DNA of 6,150 nt from an uncultured Alphaproteobacteria bacterium (GTDB lineage Bacteria > Pseudomonadota > Alphaproteobacteria > Micavibrionales > Micavibrionaceae). The stretch spans positions 1-6,150 of the forward strand of contig CAKZMN010000144.1 in the NCBI GenBank assembly GCA_937128575.1. Reading direction: 5' to 3'. The translations under genes were made by a program, and so were the position numbers. Below are positions 1-6,150 of this stretch, piece by piece. The notes beneath the pieces were generated by a model. The model saw only the letters and a list, made by a program, of their open reading frames with translations, was not told where the DNA came from and searched no databases. Each line of letters opens with the position of its first letter. The first letter of the stretch is position 1.

Positions 1-883
1 CGCCAATATCGCCGAGCGCTGCGGCGCCCAGGATCGCATCGGTCAGCGCGTGCCATGCAACATCCGCATCAGAATGCCCTGTTAGAGCTTTGCTGTGTTC
101 GAGTGTTATGCCGCACAGAATTAGAGGCTTGCCGGAGCTTTCATCTTCGAAGGCGTGTACATCAAAGCCGCTTCCGGTGGCGGTGCGTGTTTTGCGGGTT
201 AATAAAGACTCGGCCATGATCATATCGTCCTGCGTTGTTATTTTAATGTTGTCTTTTGAGCCTTCAACCAGCGCGACCTCAATGCCTATCGCGCTTAGAA
301 GGCTGGTGTCATCTGTATATGTTGCGTTTTTATCGACTTCATTATGGGCGCGTTTTAAATCGCCAAGCCTGAAGGCTTGCGGCGTTTGTATAGCCCAGAG
401 GCCGTTGCGCTCTATGACGTCTGCCGCTTTGTTATTCGCACCCTTACGCAGAGTGTCAGTGACGGGGGTTGCTAATGTTGCGGCTCTGTTGGCGTTTAGT
501 GAGGTTAGGAGTTTTTCAATATCACTTGGCTTGGTTAGTGGGCGCGCGGCATCGTGGATCAAAACTATTTCTTTATTTTTTAGGTTAGGCAGTGACTTTA
601 ATGCATTGTTTATACTTAAGTTTCTCTCTTTTCCTCCATGTATAGGAGAAGGGAGGTTTAGGCCATTTATGGCGGCTTCATATAAATTTTGATGCTTTGG
701 ATCGATAATGACCCGAACTGAACCTAATCCGCGCCAATTTAGGATATTGTCGATTGTATGTCTGAGAAGCGTTTTGCCCGCGAGGTGCGTGTATTGCTTT
801 GGTACAGCGCCACCAAAGCGCGCACCACTTCCCGCGGCGGCTATAATTACATGAAATTCGTTTATGTTACTTTTGTGCTTCAT
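1..883 (-). CDS. ispDF: IspDF, bifunctional MEP-pathway enzyme (partial, C-terminus off the left edge)
   Basis: This is a cytosolic isoprenoid-precursor enzyme. The IspD half makes CDP-methylerythritol from MEP and CTP. The IspF half cyclises the phosphorylated product to MEcPP. I read 294 codons on the minus strand. IspD spans about residues 10-228: the nucleotide loop [11 protein letters not shown] (Arg22) with PKQY (Lys29), HDAARP at 110-115, Arg159 just before the WAIQTPQAF segment, and Lys214 in NIKIT. These match the conserved Arg/Lys set of E. coli IspD. IspF starts near residue 235 with GFDVHAF (metal ligands Asp241 and His243), then GHSDADV (His270) and a further His278 in WHAL. It breaks off just after LGDIG, so most of IspF lies outside the window. 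ATG at 883 is the earliest possible start, because an in-frame TAA lies six bases upstream. Such fusions are common in alphaproteobacteria. All expected catalytic residues visible here are present. Confidence 0.96.
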   Translation of the reverse strand, partial: MKHKSNINEFHVIIAAAGSGARFGGAVPKQYTHLAGKTLLRHTIDNILNWRGLGSVRVIIDPKHQNLYEAAINGLNLPSPIHGGKERNLSINNALKSLPNLKNKEIVLIHDAARPLTKPSDIEKLLTSLNANRAATLATPVTDTLRKGANNKAADVIERNGLWAIQTPQAFRLGDLKRAHNEVDKNATYTDDTSLLSAIGIEVALVEGSKDNIKITTQDDMIMAESLLTRKTRTATGSGFDVHAFEDESSGKPLILCGITLEHSKALTGHSDADVAWHALTDAILGAAALGDIG

Positions 884-886
884 AGC

Positions 887-896
887 GCCTTAAGGC
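887..896. promoter_or_regulatory. 10-bp perfect palindrome over the ispDF ribosome binding site
   Basis: GCCTTAAGGC reads the same on both strands. On the minus strand it contains AAGG, the only Shine-Dalgarno-like element just before the ispDF ATG at 883, as well as the TAA that closes the frame upstream. The palindrome is seen directly. Its use as a ribosome binding site is inferred and the match is weak. A 10-bp palindrome with no loop would not make a useful RNA hairpin. Confidence 0.3.
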
Positions 897-905
897 TTGT
901 ATTTG

Positions 906-934
906 TTGATAATTAGCCGTTTTCGGTGTAGAAG
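906..934 (+). promoter_or_regulatory. weak candidate promoter for the ntrY-ntrX-trkA operon
   Basis: TTGATA (906-911, five of six to the -35 consensus) is followed after 17 bases by TAGAAG (929-934, four of six to the -10 consensus). It would give a leader of about 75 bases before ntrY. No sigma-54 (GG-N10-GC type) promoter was recognised in the intergenic region. An ntrY promoter must lie here if the operon starts at ntrY, but which hexamers are used is uncertain. Confidence 0.25.
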
Positions 935-937
935 TTT

Positions 938-966
938 TGGATATCCGTATTTTAGGCAAAGGTCAA
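938..966 (-). promoter_or_regulatory. candidate sigma-70-type promoter for ispDF
   Basis: On the minus strand there is a TTGACC hexamer (961-966), five of six matches to the -35 consensus. It is followed after exactly 17 bases by TATCCA (938-943), a weak -10 with three of six matches. Transcription would begin roughly 50 bases before the ispDF start codon. Alphaproteobacterial housekeeping promoters often have good -35 and poor -10 elements, so this is plausible, but it rests on consensus reading alone. Confidence 0.35.
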
Positions 967-979
967 TAAACTATTATTG
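964..979. promoter_or_regulatory. 16-bp dyad CAATAA-N4-TTATTG, candidate operator
   Basis: Two perfect 6-base inverted arms (964-969 and 974-979) surround the spacer ACTA. The dyad is centred about 44 bases before the ntrY ATG and overlaps the candidate -35 hexamer of the divergent ispDF promoter. It also contains TATTAT (972-977), which could act as a -10 for ntrY, although no good -35 lies at the right distance. The symmetry is seen directly. That it binds a regulator, possibly NtrX itself, is inference. The arms do contain CAA and TTG, but they are farther apart than in the short-spaced CAA/TTG sites reported for NtrX. Confidence 0.35.
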
Positions 980-1015
980 CGCGGCGCTTTGGATAAAAGA
1001 AAAGATTTTTGATTT

Positions 1016-3316
1016 ATGAACCACACAGACAATAAGCAAAAAAACGAGGCGGCCTTTACTATGCGCGGCGCTACGGAACAGTTTTTGTCATGGCTTTCCC
1101 GTCGCCGGCTTAGTCGTAGGTGGCAAAATCGTTTGGCGGCGCTGCTTGTTTTCGCGGCGATTATTTCTGGACTGGCGACCTATGCGGCGCTGACGGAAAC
1201 GCCGCCGCTTGGTAATGATCCGGATACGGTTATTTGGTTGCTCAATTTAGATTTCATTCTTTTGCTTGGTTTGGTGGCCTTGATTGCGCGGCGCTTGGTT
1301 GCACTTTGGAGTGGACGAAAGCGCGGGCTTGCGGGATCGCACATGCATGTACGCCTTGTTTATACCTTTAGTATTTTGGCGGCCGCACCTGCGATTATTA
1401 TGACCGTCTTTTCCGCCTTTTTCTTTCATTATGGCGTTCAGACTTGGTTCTCGGAGCGCGTTTCAACCGCCATTAATGAATCGCAAGCCGTTGCGGAGGC
1501 GTATTTGGAAGAGCATCGTCAGGTGATTCGAGCGGATACGCTTGCGATGGCGCAGGATTTGAACCGCCAAGCGACCTTGTTTGTGGCGAATGAAGCGGCG
1601 CTTGAAAAAGTGGTGCGCACGCAGGCGCTGCTCAGGAATTTTTCTGAAGCTTTGGTGTTTGATAATGCGGGCAATACTTTGGCGCGCTCTGGTTTGACTT
1701 TTACTTTGGAGTTTGAAAAGCCGACTGAAATTCTTTTGCGTCAAGCGGTAGAAGGGGACGCTGTGATTACCACGGGCGGTAATGATGACCGCGTGCGCGC
1801 GCTTTTAAAGCTTAATAGTTTAAATAATACCTTCCTTTATGTTGGGCGTATGGTTGACCCGAAGGTGCTGTCGCACGTGACGGCGACGCGCGAAGCATCG
1901 CAAGATTACGCCAATTTGGAGTCGCGCTATTCTAGCCTCCAAGTCACGGTGGTTATGATTTTTGTGGTGGTTGGTTTGCTGCTGATGTTTATTGCCATTT
2001 GGTTTGGTTTATTATTGGCGCGTCAATTGGTTGATCCGATTTCAACGCTGATTAGAACTGCAGACCGTGTGCGCGGCGGGGATTTGGCGGCGCGCGTTCC
2101 GGATAAAAGTAATTTAGAAGAATTCACCTATTTGGCGAAGTCATTCAACCGTATGACAAAGCAAATTCAAGAACAGCAAAATGAATTGATTGAAGCCAAC
2201 CGTCAGCTTGATAAGCGTCGCCGATTCACCGAAACGGTTTTGGAGGGGGTTCTTTCAGGGGTTATTGGTATTGATAAGGATGGAAGCATTAATTTAGCGA
2301 ATAGTTCTTCGTGTAAGTTATTGGGGCTTCCTGAGAAAGATTTGGTGCGGGCGCCGATTAAGAATGTTTTACCTGAAGTTGTTGATCTCCTCGATCAGGC
2401 GCATGAGCGTCCTGATAAAATGACGCAAGCTGAGATTTCTGTGGAGACCAAGGAAAGCGGCCGTCGTAGTTTCCTAATTCGCATTGCTGTTGAGATGATT
2501 AATGGTGAAGATGCGGGCGCGATTATGACGTTCGATGATATTACCGAACTGCAATCCGCGCAGCGCAAGGCCGCGTGGTCCGATGTCGCGCGCCGCATTG
2601 CGCATGAAATTAAAAATCCACTGACCCCCATTCAGCTATCCGCGGAGCGTTTGCGCCGTAAATATTTGAAGCAGATCACGGAGGATCCAGAAACGTTTTC
2701 CCAATGCACCGACACGATTATCAAGCATGTGGCTGACATTGGACATATGGTGAATGAGTTTTCTTCCTTTGCCCGTATGCCCGAACCAACCTTGCAGCGC
2801 GATGAGCTGGGGATGCACATTCAAGACACGCTTATGCTTCATACGCAGGCGCATTCGGATATTGATTTTGAGTTTATTAAATCAAAGGGCGGCGAATATA
2901 TTTCTGAATTTGACCCTCAACAGCTGCGCCAAGCTTTGAACAACCTTCTGCAAAACGCGATTGATTCTGTTCATGCGCAGATCGAAGGCGGTAAACAGGC
3001 GCGCGGGCGCATTGATCTGTTGCTAACGCCGCATGGCGGAGATGATTTGGTTCTGGCGATCACGGATAATGGCGGCGGACTACCCAAGGGTGAGAACCCC
3101 ATTCACCTGACCGAACCTTATGTAACGCACAAGCCGAAGGGCACTGGGCTGGGGCTGGCTATTGTCAAAAAGATTATGGAGGATCATAATGGATCTATAT
3201 TCTTTGGCGCGCCTGACTGGCTTAAGAATATAGATGATTGGAATAATTTGGGCGGCGCCACTGTGGCGCTCGTTTTTCCCACGTATAAATCCTCTAAAGA
3301 TAAGAAAAGAAAGTGA
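1016..3316 (+). CDS. ntrY: NtrY, membrane sensor histidine kinase
   Basis: NtrY autophosphorylates on a histidine and passes the phosphate to NtrX. In alphaproteobacteria the pair is linked to nitrogen metabolism and to redox or low-oxygen responses. The protein has 766 residues, normal for the family. An Arg-rich N-terminus (29-39) precedes membrane helices at about 40-59, 72-97 and 114-137. A periplasmic domain (about 138-309) and a fourth helix (310-334) follow. Next come a HAMP linker (about 332-386), a short coiled segment, and a PAS domain (about 404-510). The HisKA H-box AHEIKNPLTP has His530, and the HATPase_c domain carries Asn647 (N-box), DNGGG at 684-688 and GTGLGLA at 709-715. All kinase motifs are intact. 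A TGA three bases before the ATG fixes 1016 as the earliest start. The Shine-Dalgarno match there is poor, and Met16 (ATG at 1061, with GAGG 11 bases upstream) is an alternative. ntrY is the first gene of the operon and is divergent from ispDF. Confidence 0.96.
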   Translation: MNHTDNKQKNEAAFTMRGATEQFLSWLSRRRLSRRWQNRLAALLVFAAIISGLATYAALTETPPLGNDPDTVIWLLNLDFILLLGLVALIARRLVALWSGRKRGLAGSHMHVRLVYTFSILAAAPAIIMTVFSAFFFHYGVQTWFSERVSTAINESQAVAEAYLEEHRQVIRADTLAMAQDLNRQATLFVANEAALEKVVRTQALLRNFSEALVFDNAGNTLARSGLTFTLEFEKPTEILLRQAVEGDAVITTGGNDDRVRALLKLNSLNNTFLYVGRMVDPKVLSHVTATREASQDYANLESRYSSLQVTVVMIFVVVGLLLMFIAIWFGLLLARQLVDPISTLIRTADRVRGGDLAARVPDKSNLEEFTYLAKSFNRMTKQIQEQQNELIEANRQLDKRRRFTETVLEGVLSGVIGIDKDGSINLANSSSCKLLGLPEKDLVRAPIKNVLPEVVDLLDQAHERPDKMTQAEISVETKESGRRSFLIRIAVEMINGEDAGAIMTFDDITELQSAQRKAAWSDVARRIAHEIKNPLTPIQLSAERLRRKYLKQITEDPETFSQCTDTIIKHVADIGHMVNEFSSFARMPEPTLQRDELGMHIQDTLMLHTQAHSDIDFEFIKSKGGEYISEFDPQQLRQALNNLLQNAIDSVHAQIEGGKQARGRIDLLLTPHGGDDLVLAITDNGGGLPKGENPIHLTEPYVTHKPKGTGLGLAIVKKIMEDHNGSIFFGAPDWLKNIDDWNNLGGATVALVFPTYKSSKDKKRK

Positions 3317-3328
3317 CGCTGAGTTTCG

Positions 3329-4753
3329 ATGAGCGCTGATATTTTAATTGTTGATGATGAAGCCGACATCCGCACCCTGATTAAGGGGATTTTGGATGAT
3401 GAGGGCTATAGCACGCGCTTGGCAGAACACTCGACGCAGGCCTATGAGCGCATCGAGGAAAAACAACCTGATCTGATTGTGCTGGATATTTGGCTTCAGG
3501 GCAGCGCGCAGGATGGTTTGGAAATTTTGCAAACCGTTAAGGAGCAAATGCCGGAGGTGCCGGTTATTATGATTAGTGGTCATGGCACGATTGAAACGGC
3601 GGTTTCTGCGATTAAAGAGGGAGCCTATGATTTCATTGAAAAGCCCTTTAAGGCGGATCGCTTGCTGCTGATGATCCAGCGCGCATTGGAAACTGCTGCG
3701 CTACGCCGTGAAAATCAGGCGCTTAGGCAGCAGGGTGATGCGGGTGACGTTGAATTCGTTGCGGAAGCTTCTTCTAGCCAAGAGCTGAAGCAGGTTATAG
3801 GCCGCGTTGCGCAAACTAACAGTCGAGTTTTGCTGACCGGTGAGGCGGGCGTTGGCAAGGATGTTGCGGCCCGTTTGTTATATCAAAAATCAAAACGTGC
3901 GGATCAACCTTTTTTAGTTCTCAGCTGCGCCACTCTGCACCCAGAACGCTTAGAAGTTGAATTGTTCGGTAGTGTTGGTGGCAATGGTGAGGAGCCTAAA
4001 AAGGGTGTTTTAGAGCAGGCCAATGGCGGAACGCTTTTTCTTGATGAGGTGGCGGACATGCCACTAGAGACGCAAGGCAAGATTGTGCGTGTTTTGCAGG
4101 AGCAGCGCTTTCAAAAAATTGGCGGCGAAAAGATGATTGAAACGGATGTGCGCATTATTGCCTCCACCAATCGTGATTTGGAGAAGATGATTGAAAAGGG
4201 CACTTTCAGGCAGGATTTATATTACCGCCTTAATGTTGTGCCCATTCATATTGAGCCGCTGCGCAAGCGCCCGCAAGATGTGCCGGCACTGGTTAATCAC
4301 TTCATTAAAATCTTGAGCAAGGCCTCGGGCTTGCCCATCAAAGAATTTTTAAAGCCTGCGCTTTCCTTGCTTCAATCCTATAATTGGCCGGGGAACGTGC
4401 GCCAGCTTAAAAATGTTGTTGAGTGGGTTTTGATTATGAACAGCACGCATGAACAGCGGGAAATTGGTGTGGCTGACTTGCCGCCAGAGATTGCTGGGCA
4501 AAATAAAGCGCTTATGGCTTCTGCAGAAGATAGTCAGGGCGCGGGCGTTGCGTATACGGAATTGCCTCTTCGTGAGGCGCGTGAAATGTTTGAGCGCGAA
4601 TATTTAGAAACGCAAGTGGACCGTTTTGAAGGTAATATTTCGAAAACGGCGGAGTTTGTCGGGATGGAGCGCTCGGCGCTGCACCGGAAGCTAAAGTCAC
4701 TAAAAGAAACTGAAGATAATAAACAAACAGAAGAAGCGAAGAAGAGGGCATAG
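3329..4753 (+). CDS. ntrX: NtrX, NtrC-family response regulator without a GAFTGA loop
   Basis: NtrX is the DNA-binding partner of NtrY. The 474 residues hold three domains. The receiver (about 1-120) has the acidic pair Asp9/Asp10, phosphoacceptor Asp53 in the NtrX-typical LDIWLQGS, Ser83 and Lys105. The AAA+ domain (about 146-385) has Walker A GEAGVGK (171-177), Walker B LFLDE (Asp239-Glu240), Asn281 in ASTNRDL, arginine-finger candidates Arg294 and Arg300, and sensor-2 Arg358 in WPGNVRQ. The Fis-type helix-turn-helix (about 412-458) ends in SALHRKLKSL. A charged Lys/Glu tail (459-474) follows. Between ELFG (211-214) and LEQA (228-231), where sigma-54 activators carry GAFTGA, there are only 13 unrelated residues. 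Brucella NtrX is reported to lack the motif too, so this is a family trait, and the protein probably acts without driving sigma-54 open-complex formation. The gene starts 12 nt after ntrY; its own Shine-Dalgarno is weak, suggesting coupled translation. Confidence 0.96.
   Translation: MSADILIVDDEADIRTLIKGILDDEGYSTRLAEHSTQAYERIEEKQPDLIVLDIWLQGSAQDGLEILQTVKEQMPEVPVIMISGHGTIETAVSAIKEGAYDFIEKPFKADRLLLMIQRALETAALRRENQALRQQGDAGDVEFVAEASSSQELKQVIGRVAQTNSRVLLTGEAGVGKDVAARLLYQKSKRADQPFLVLSCATLHPERLEVELFGSVGGNGEEPKKGVLEQANGGTLFLDEVADMPLETQGKIVRVLQEQRFQKIGGEKMIETDVRIIASTNRDLEKMIEKGTFRQDLYYRLNVVPIHIEPLRKRPQDVPALVNHFIKILSKASGLPIKEFLKPALSLLQSYNWPGNVRQLKNVVEWVLIMNSTHEQREIGVADLPPEIAGQNKALMASAEDSQGAGVAYTELPLREAREMFEREYLETQVDRFEGNISKTAEFVGMERSALHRKLKSLKETEDNKQTEEAKKRA
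4743..4748 (+). promoter_or_regulatory. ribosome binding site of trkA inside the ntrX 3' end
   Basis: AGAGGG lies seven bases before the trkA ATG at 4756 and within the last codons of ntrX, whose stop is at 4751-4753. It is the best Shine-Dalgarno in the window. It supports the chosen trkA start and implies that ribosomes ending on ntrX can restart on trkA. Confidence 0.75.
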
Positions 4754-4755
4754 AA

Positions 4756-6132
4756 ATGCGCGTTATTATTTGTGGTGCGGGGCAGGTTGGGTACAACATT
4801 GCGGCGTATCTATCAAAGGAAGAAAACGAAGTTACATTGATCGACACCAATGCATCATTGATTGCGCAAATTAATGAAAACTTGGATGTTCGCGGTTTGG
4901 TTGGGCATGCGTCCAATCCTGATACGCTCAATGGCGCTGGCGCAAATGACGCGGATATGATCATTGCCGTGACCCATTCTGATGAGGTCAATATGGTTGC
5001 CTGTCAGATTGGTCATTCCCTGTTTGGCATTCCAAAGAAAATTGCTCGCATTCGTGCGCAGTCTTATTTGCAGCCCGCTTGGTCGAACCTGTTTAGTCGT
5101 GCGCATATGCCGATTGACGTGATTATCTCACCAGAGGTCGTCATTGCGACAGATATTTATCAGCGCCTTGCGGTTCCCGGCACAACATTCGTGGCCTCTC
5201 TTGCGGATGGTTTGGCGCATTTGATTGGTGTGGTGTGTAAGGAAGATTGTCCGGTTATCAACACGCCGCTTAATCAGCTGCGTAATTTATTTCCTGATTT
5301 GTCGTTTAAGGTTGTGGCTATTTTGCGTGATAACGTACCGATTATTCCTAGCCAGGATGAGCAGCTTATGGTTGGTGATGAGGTTTTCTTTGCCGTTGAC
5401 ACACATCATTTGAAACGCACCATGGCGGCCTTTGGTAATGAAGAGACCGAGGCGCGCCGCATTGTTATTGCTGGCGGTGGTAACATTGGTTACGGCCTTG
5501 CGCAGCTATTGATGGAGAAGGGGCGCGGCATTCAAATCAAGATGATTGAGCACAATGAAGAGCGCGCACAATTCTTGAGTGACAATTTAGAGGGCGTGAT
5601 TGTTTTGCGCGGTGATGCGCTTGCTCAAGGTATATTGGAGGAAGCCTCCATTGAAAATGTGGAAACCTTCGTTGCGGTTACAAATGATGATGAGAGTAAT
5701 ATTTTGGGCTCGCTTTTGGCGAAGCAGCGCGGTGCAAATCGCGTCGTGACCCTTGTGAATAACGAAGCTTATTCATCTTTAGTTAGCCCGCTTGGCATTG
5801 ACACCATCGTATCGCCGCGCGCAACCATTGTGGGCACCATAATGCAACATGTGCGAAAGGGCCGCATTAAGGGGCTGTATAATTTACGCGATGGTTTTGC
5901 AGAGATTATCGAAGCTGAAGTGTCGGATAAAGTTTCCATTGTTAATGCGCCGATTGAAGATCTTGAGATTGCAAATGAGGTAATTGTGGCGGCGATTATT
6001 CGCGATGATGAAGTGCTTATGCCTGAGGCCGCACAGATCATTAAGGTTGATGATCGGGTTATTATTTTGGCGGCGCAGGAGCAAGGTAGTGAAGTTGAGA
6101 AGATGTTCTCTGTGCAAGTTGATTTGTTCTAA
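4756..6132 (+). CDS. trkA: TrkA, NAD(H)-binding regulatory subunit of Trk-type K+ uptake
   Basis: TrkA is a cytosolic peripheral protein that binds the membrane K+ channel TrkH/TrkG and controls its gating in response to nucleotides. The 458 residues equal the length of E. coli TrkA and show the typical tandem layout. The first Rossmann TrkA-N domain has GAGQVG at 7-12 and the acidic ribose ligand Asp30. A TrkA-C domain follows at about 140-222. The second TrkA-N domain has GGGNIG at 240-245 and Glu265, and a second TrkA-C domain lies at about 372-455. Both glycine loops are intact, so both halves should bind nucleotide. The start is supported by AGAGGG seven bases upstream and only 2 nt separate it from ntrX. 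The trkH or trkG partner is not in the window. The ntrX-trkA order is conserved in several alphaproteobacteria. No frameshift or truncation is seen. Confidence 0.96.
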   Translation: MRVIICGAGQVGYNIAAYLSKEENEVTLIDTNASLIAQINENLDVRGLVGHASNPDTLNGAGANDADMIIAVTHSDEVNMVACQIGHSLFGIPKKIARIRAQSYLQPAWSNLFSRAHMPIDVIISPEVVIATDIYQRLAVPGTTFVASLADGLAHLIGVVCKEDCPVINTPLNQLRNLFPDLSFKVVAILRDNVPIIPSQDEQLMVGDEVFFAVDTHHLKRTMAAFGNEETEARRIVIAGGGNIGYGLAQLLMEKGRGIQIKMIEHNEERAQFLSDNLEGVIVLRGDALAQGILEEASIENVETFVAVTNDDESNILGSLLAKQRGANRVVTLVNNEAYSSLVSPLGIDTIVSPRATIVGTIMQHVRKGRIKGLYNLRDGFAEIIEAEVSDKVSIVNAPIEDLEIANEVIVAAIIRDDEVLMPEAAQIIKVDDRVIILAAQEQGSEVEKMFSVQVDLF

Positions 6133-6144
6133 GGGCAGGTGTTT

Positions 6145-6150
6145 ATGAAG
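6145..6150 (+). CDS. probable start of the next operon gene (only two codons visible)
   Basis: ATG AAG closes the window, 12 nt after the trkA stop. The spacer contains AAGGG (6131-6135) and AGG (6137-6139) at reasonable ribosome-binding distances. No terminator lies between, so this is likely a further gene of the same operon. Its product cannot be told from Met-Lys. In related genomes hfq often follows ntrX or trkA, but nothing here shows that. Confidence 0.45.

Noticed and set aside
90..692. A 200-codon open frame on the plus strand.
   Set aside because: It lies entirely antisense to ispDF, whose minus-strand frame carries all IspD and IspF motifs. The plus frame resembles no family I know and has no convincing ribosome binding site.
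939..946. GGATATCC, an 8-bp palindrome in the intergenic region.
   Set aside because: The symmetry does not extend past eight bases and a palindrome of this length is expected by chance. It only overlaps the weak -10 proposed for ispDF.
884..1015. Possible FNR/FixK box, sigma-54 promoter or terminator in the divergent region.
   Set aside because: No TTGAT-N4-ATCAA site, no GG-N10-GC promoter and no GC-rich stem followed by a T-run could be found on either strand.
1247..1744. Short minus-strand open frames inside ntrY.
   Set aside because: They are shadows of the kinase reading frame, with basic, low-complexity translations and no start signals.
4512..4991. A 159-codon open frame on the minus strand across the ntrX-trkA junction.
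   Set aside because: It is antisense to the ntrX helix-turn-helix and the trkA nucleotide-binding loop, both clearly coding. Its translation is Ser/Pro/Ala-rich without recognisable motifs.
6117..6144. Terminator after trkA.
   Set aside because: The 12-base spacer has no stem-loop or T-run and instead carries ribosome-binding-like AAGGG and AGG before an ATG, so the operon seems to continue.
1..6150. Mobile element, CRISPR array, defence island or other accessory system.
   Set aside because: All long frames are conserved core genes in a known order. No direct repeats, terminal inverted repeats, transposase or phage motifs were seen.

Overview
The window is an ordinary chromosomal segment of an alphaproteobacterium. 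Three things point there: an IspD-IspF fusion enzyme, the NtrY/NtrX two-component pair with its class-specific features (NtrY with four membrane helices plus HAMP and PAS; NtrX with the DIWLQGS receiver signature and no GAFTGA loop), and a trkA gene directly behind ntrX. Base composition is moderate and uneven. I cannot name a genus from this sequence.

Layout. Positions 1-883 (minus strand) hold the 5' part of ispDF, which runs off the left edge inside the IspF domain. Positions 884-1015 are a 132-bp divergent intergenic region, the only real non-coding stretch. It holds a candidate ispDF promoter and a clean 16-bp dyad. From 1016 to the right edge everything reads on the plus strand as one tight operon: ntrY (1016-3316), a 12-nt gap, ntrX (3329-4753), a 2-nt gap, trkA (4756-6132), a 12-nt gap, and probably the first two codons of another gene at 6145. 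There are no tRNA or rRNA genes, CRISPR arrays, insertion sequences or convincing terminators. No stretch over 300 bases lacks a gene.

How the genes work together. NtrY is a membrane histidine kinase that should phosphorylate NtrX at Asp53. In studied alphaproteobacteria this pair responds to nitrogen and/or redox and oxygen state. TrkA is the cytosolic NAD(H)-binding subunit that gates Trk-type K+ uptake, and it is probably translationally coupled to ntrX. IspDF makes isoprenoid precursors and is only a divergent neighbour.

Nothing here looks like a new system. The points most worth a second look are: ispDF lies directly beside ntrY, with no dusB-ntrB-ntrC block between them as in many relatives; NtrX lacks the sigma-54 contact loop; and the CAATAA/TTATTG dyad overlaps the candidate ispDF promoter upstream of ntrY.
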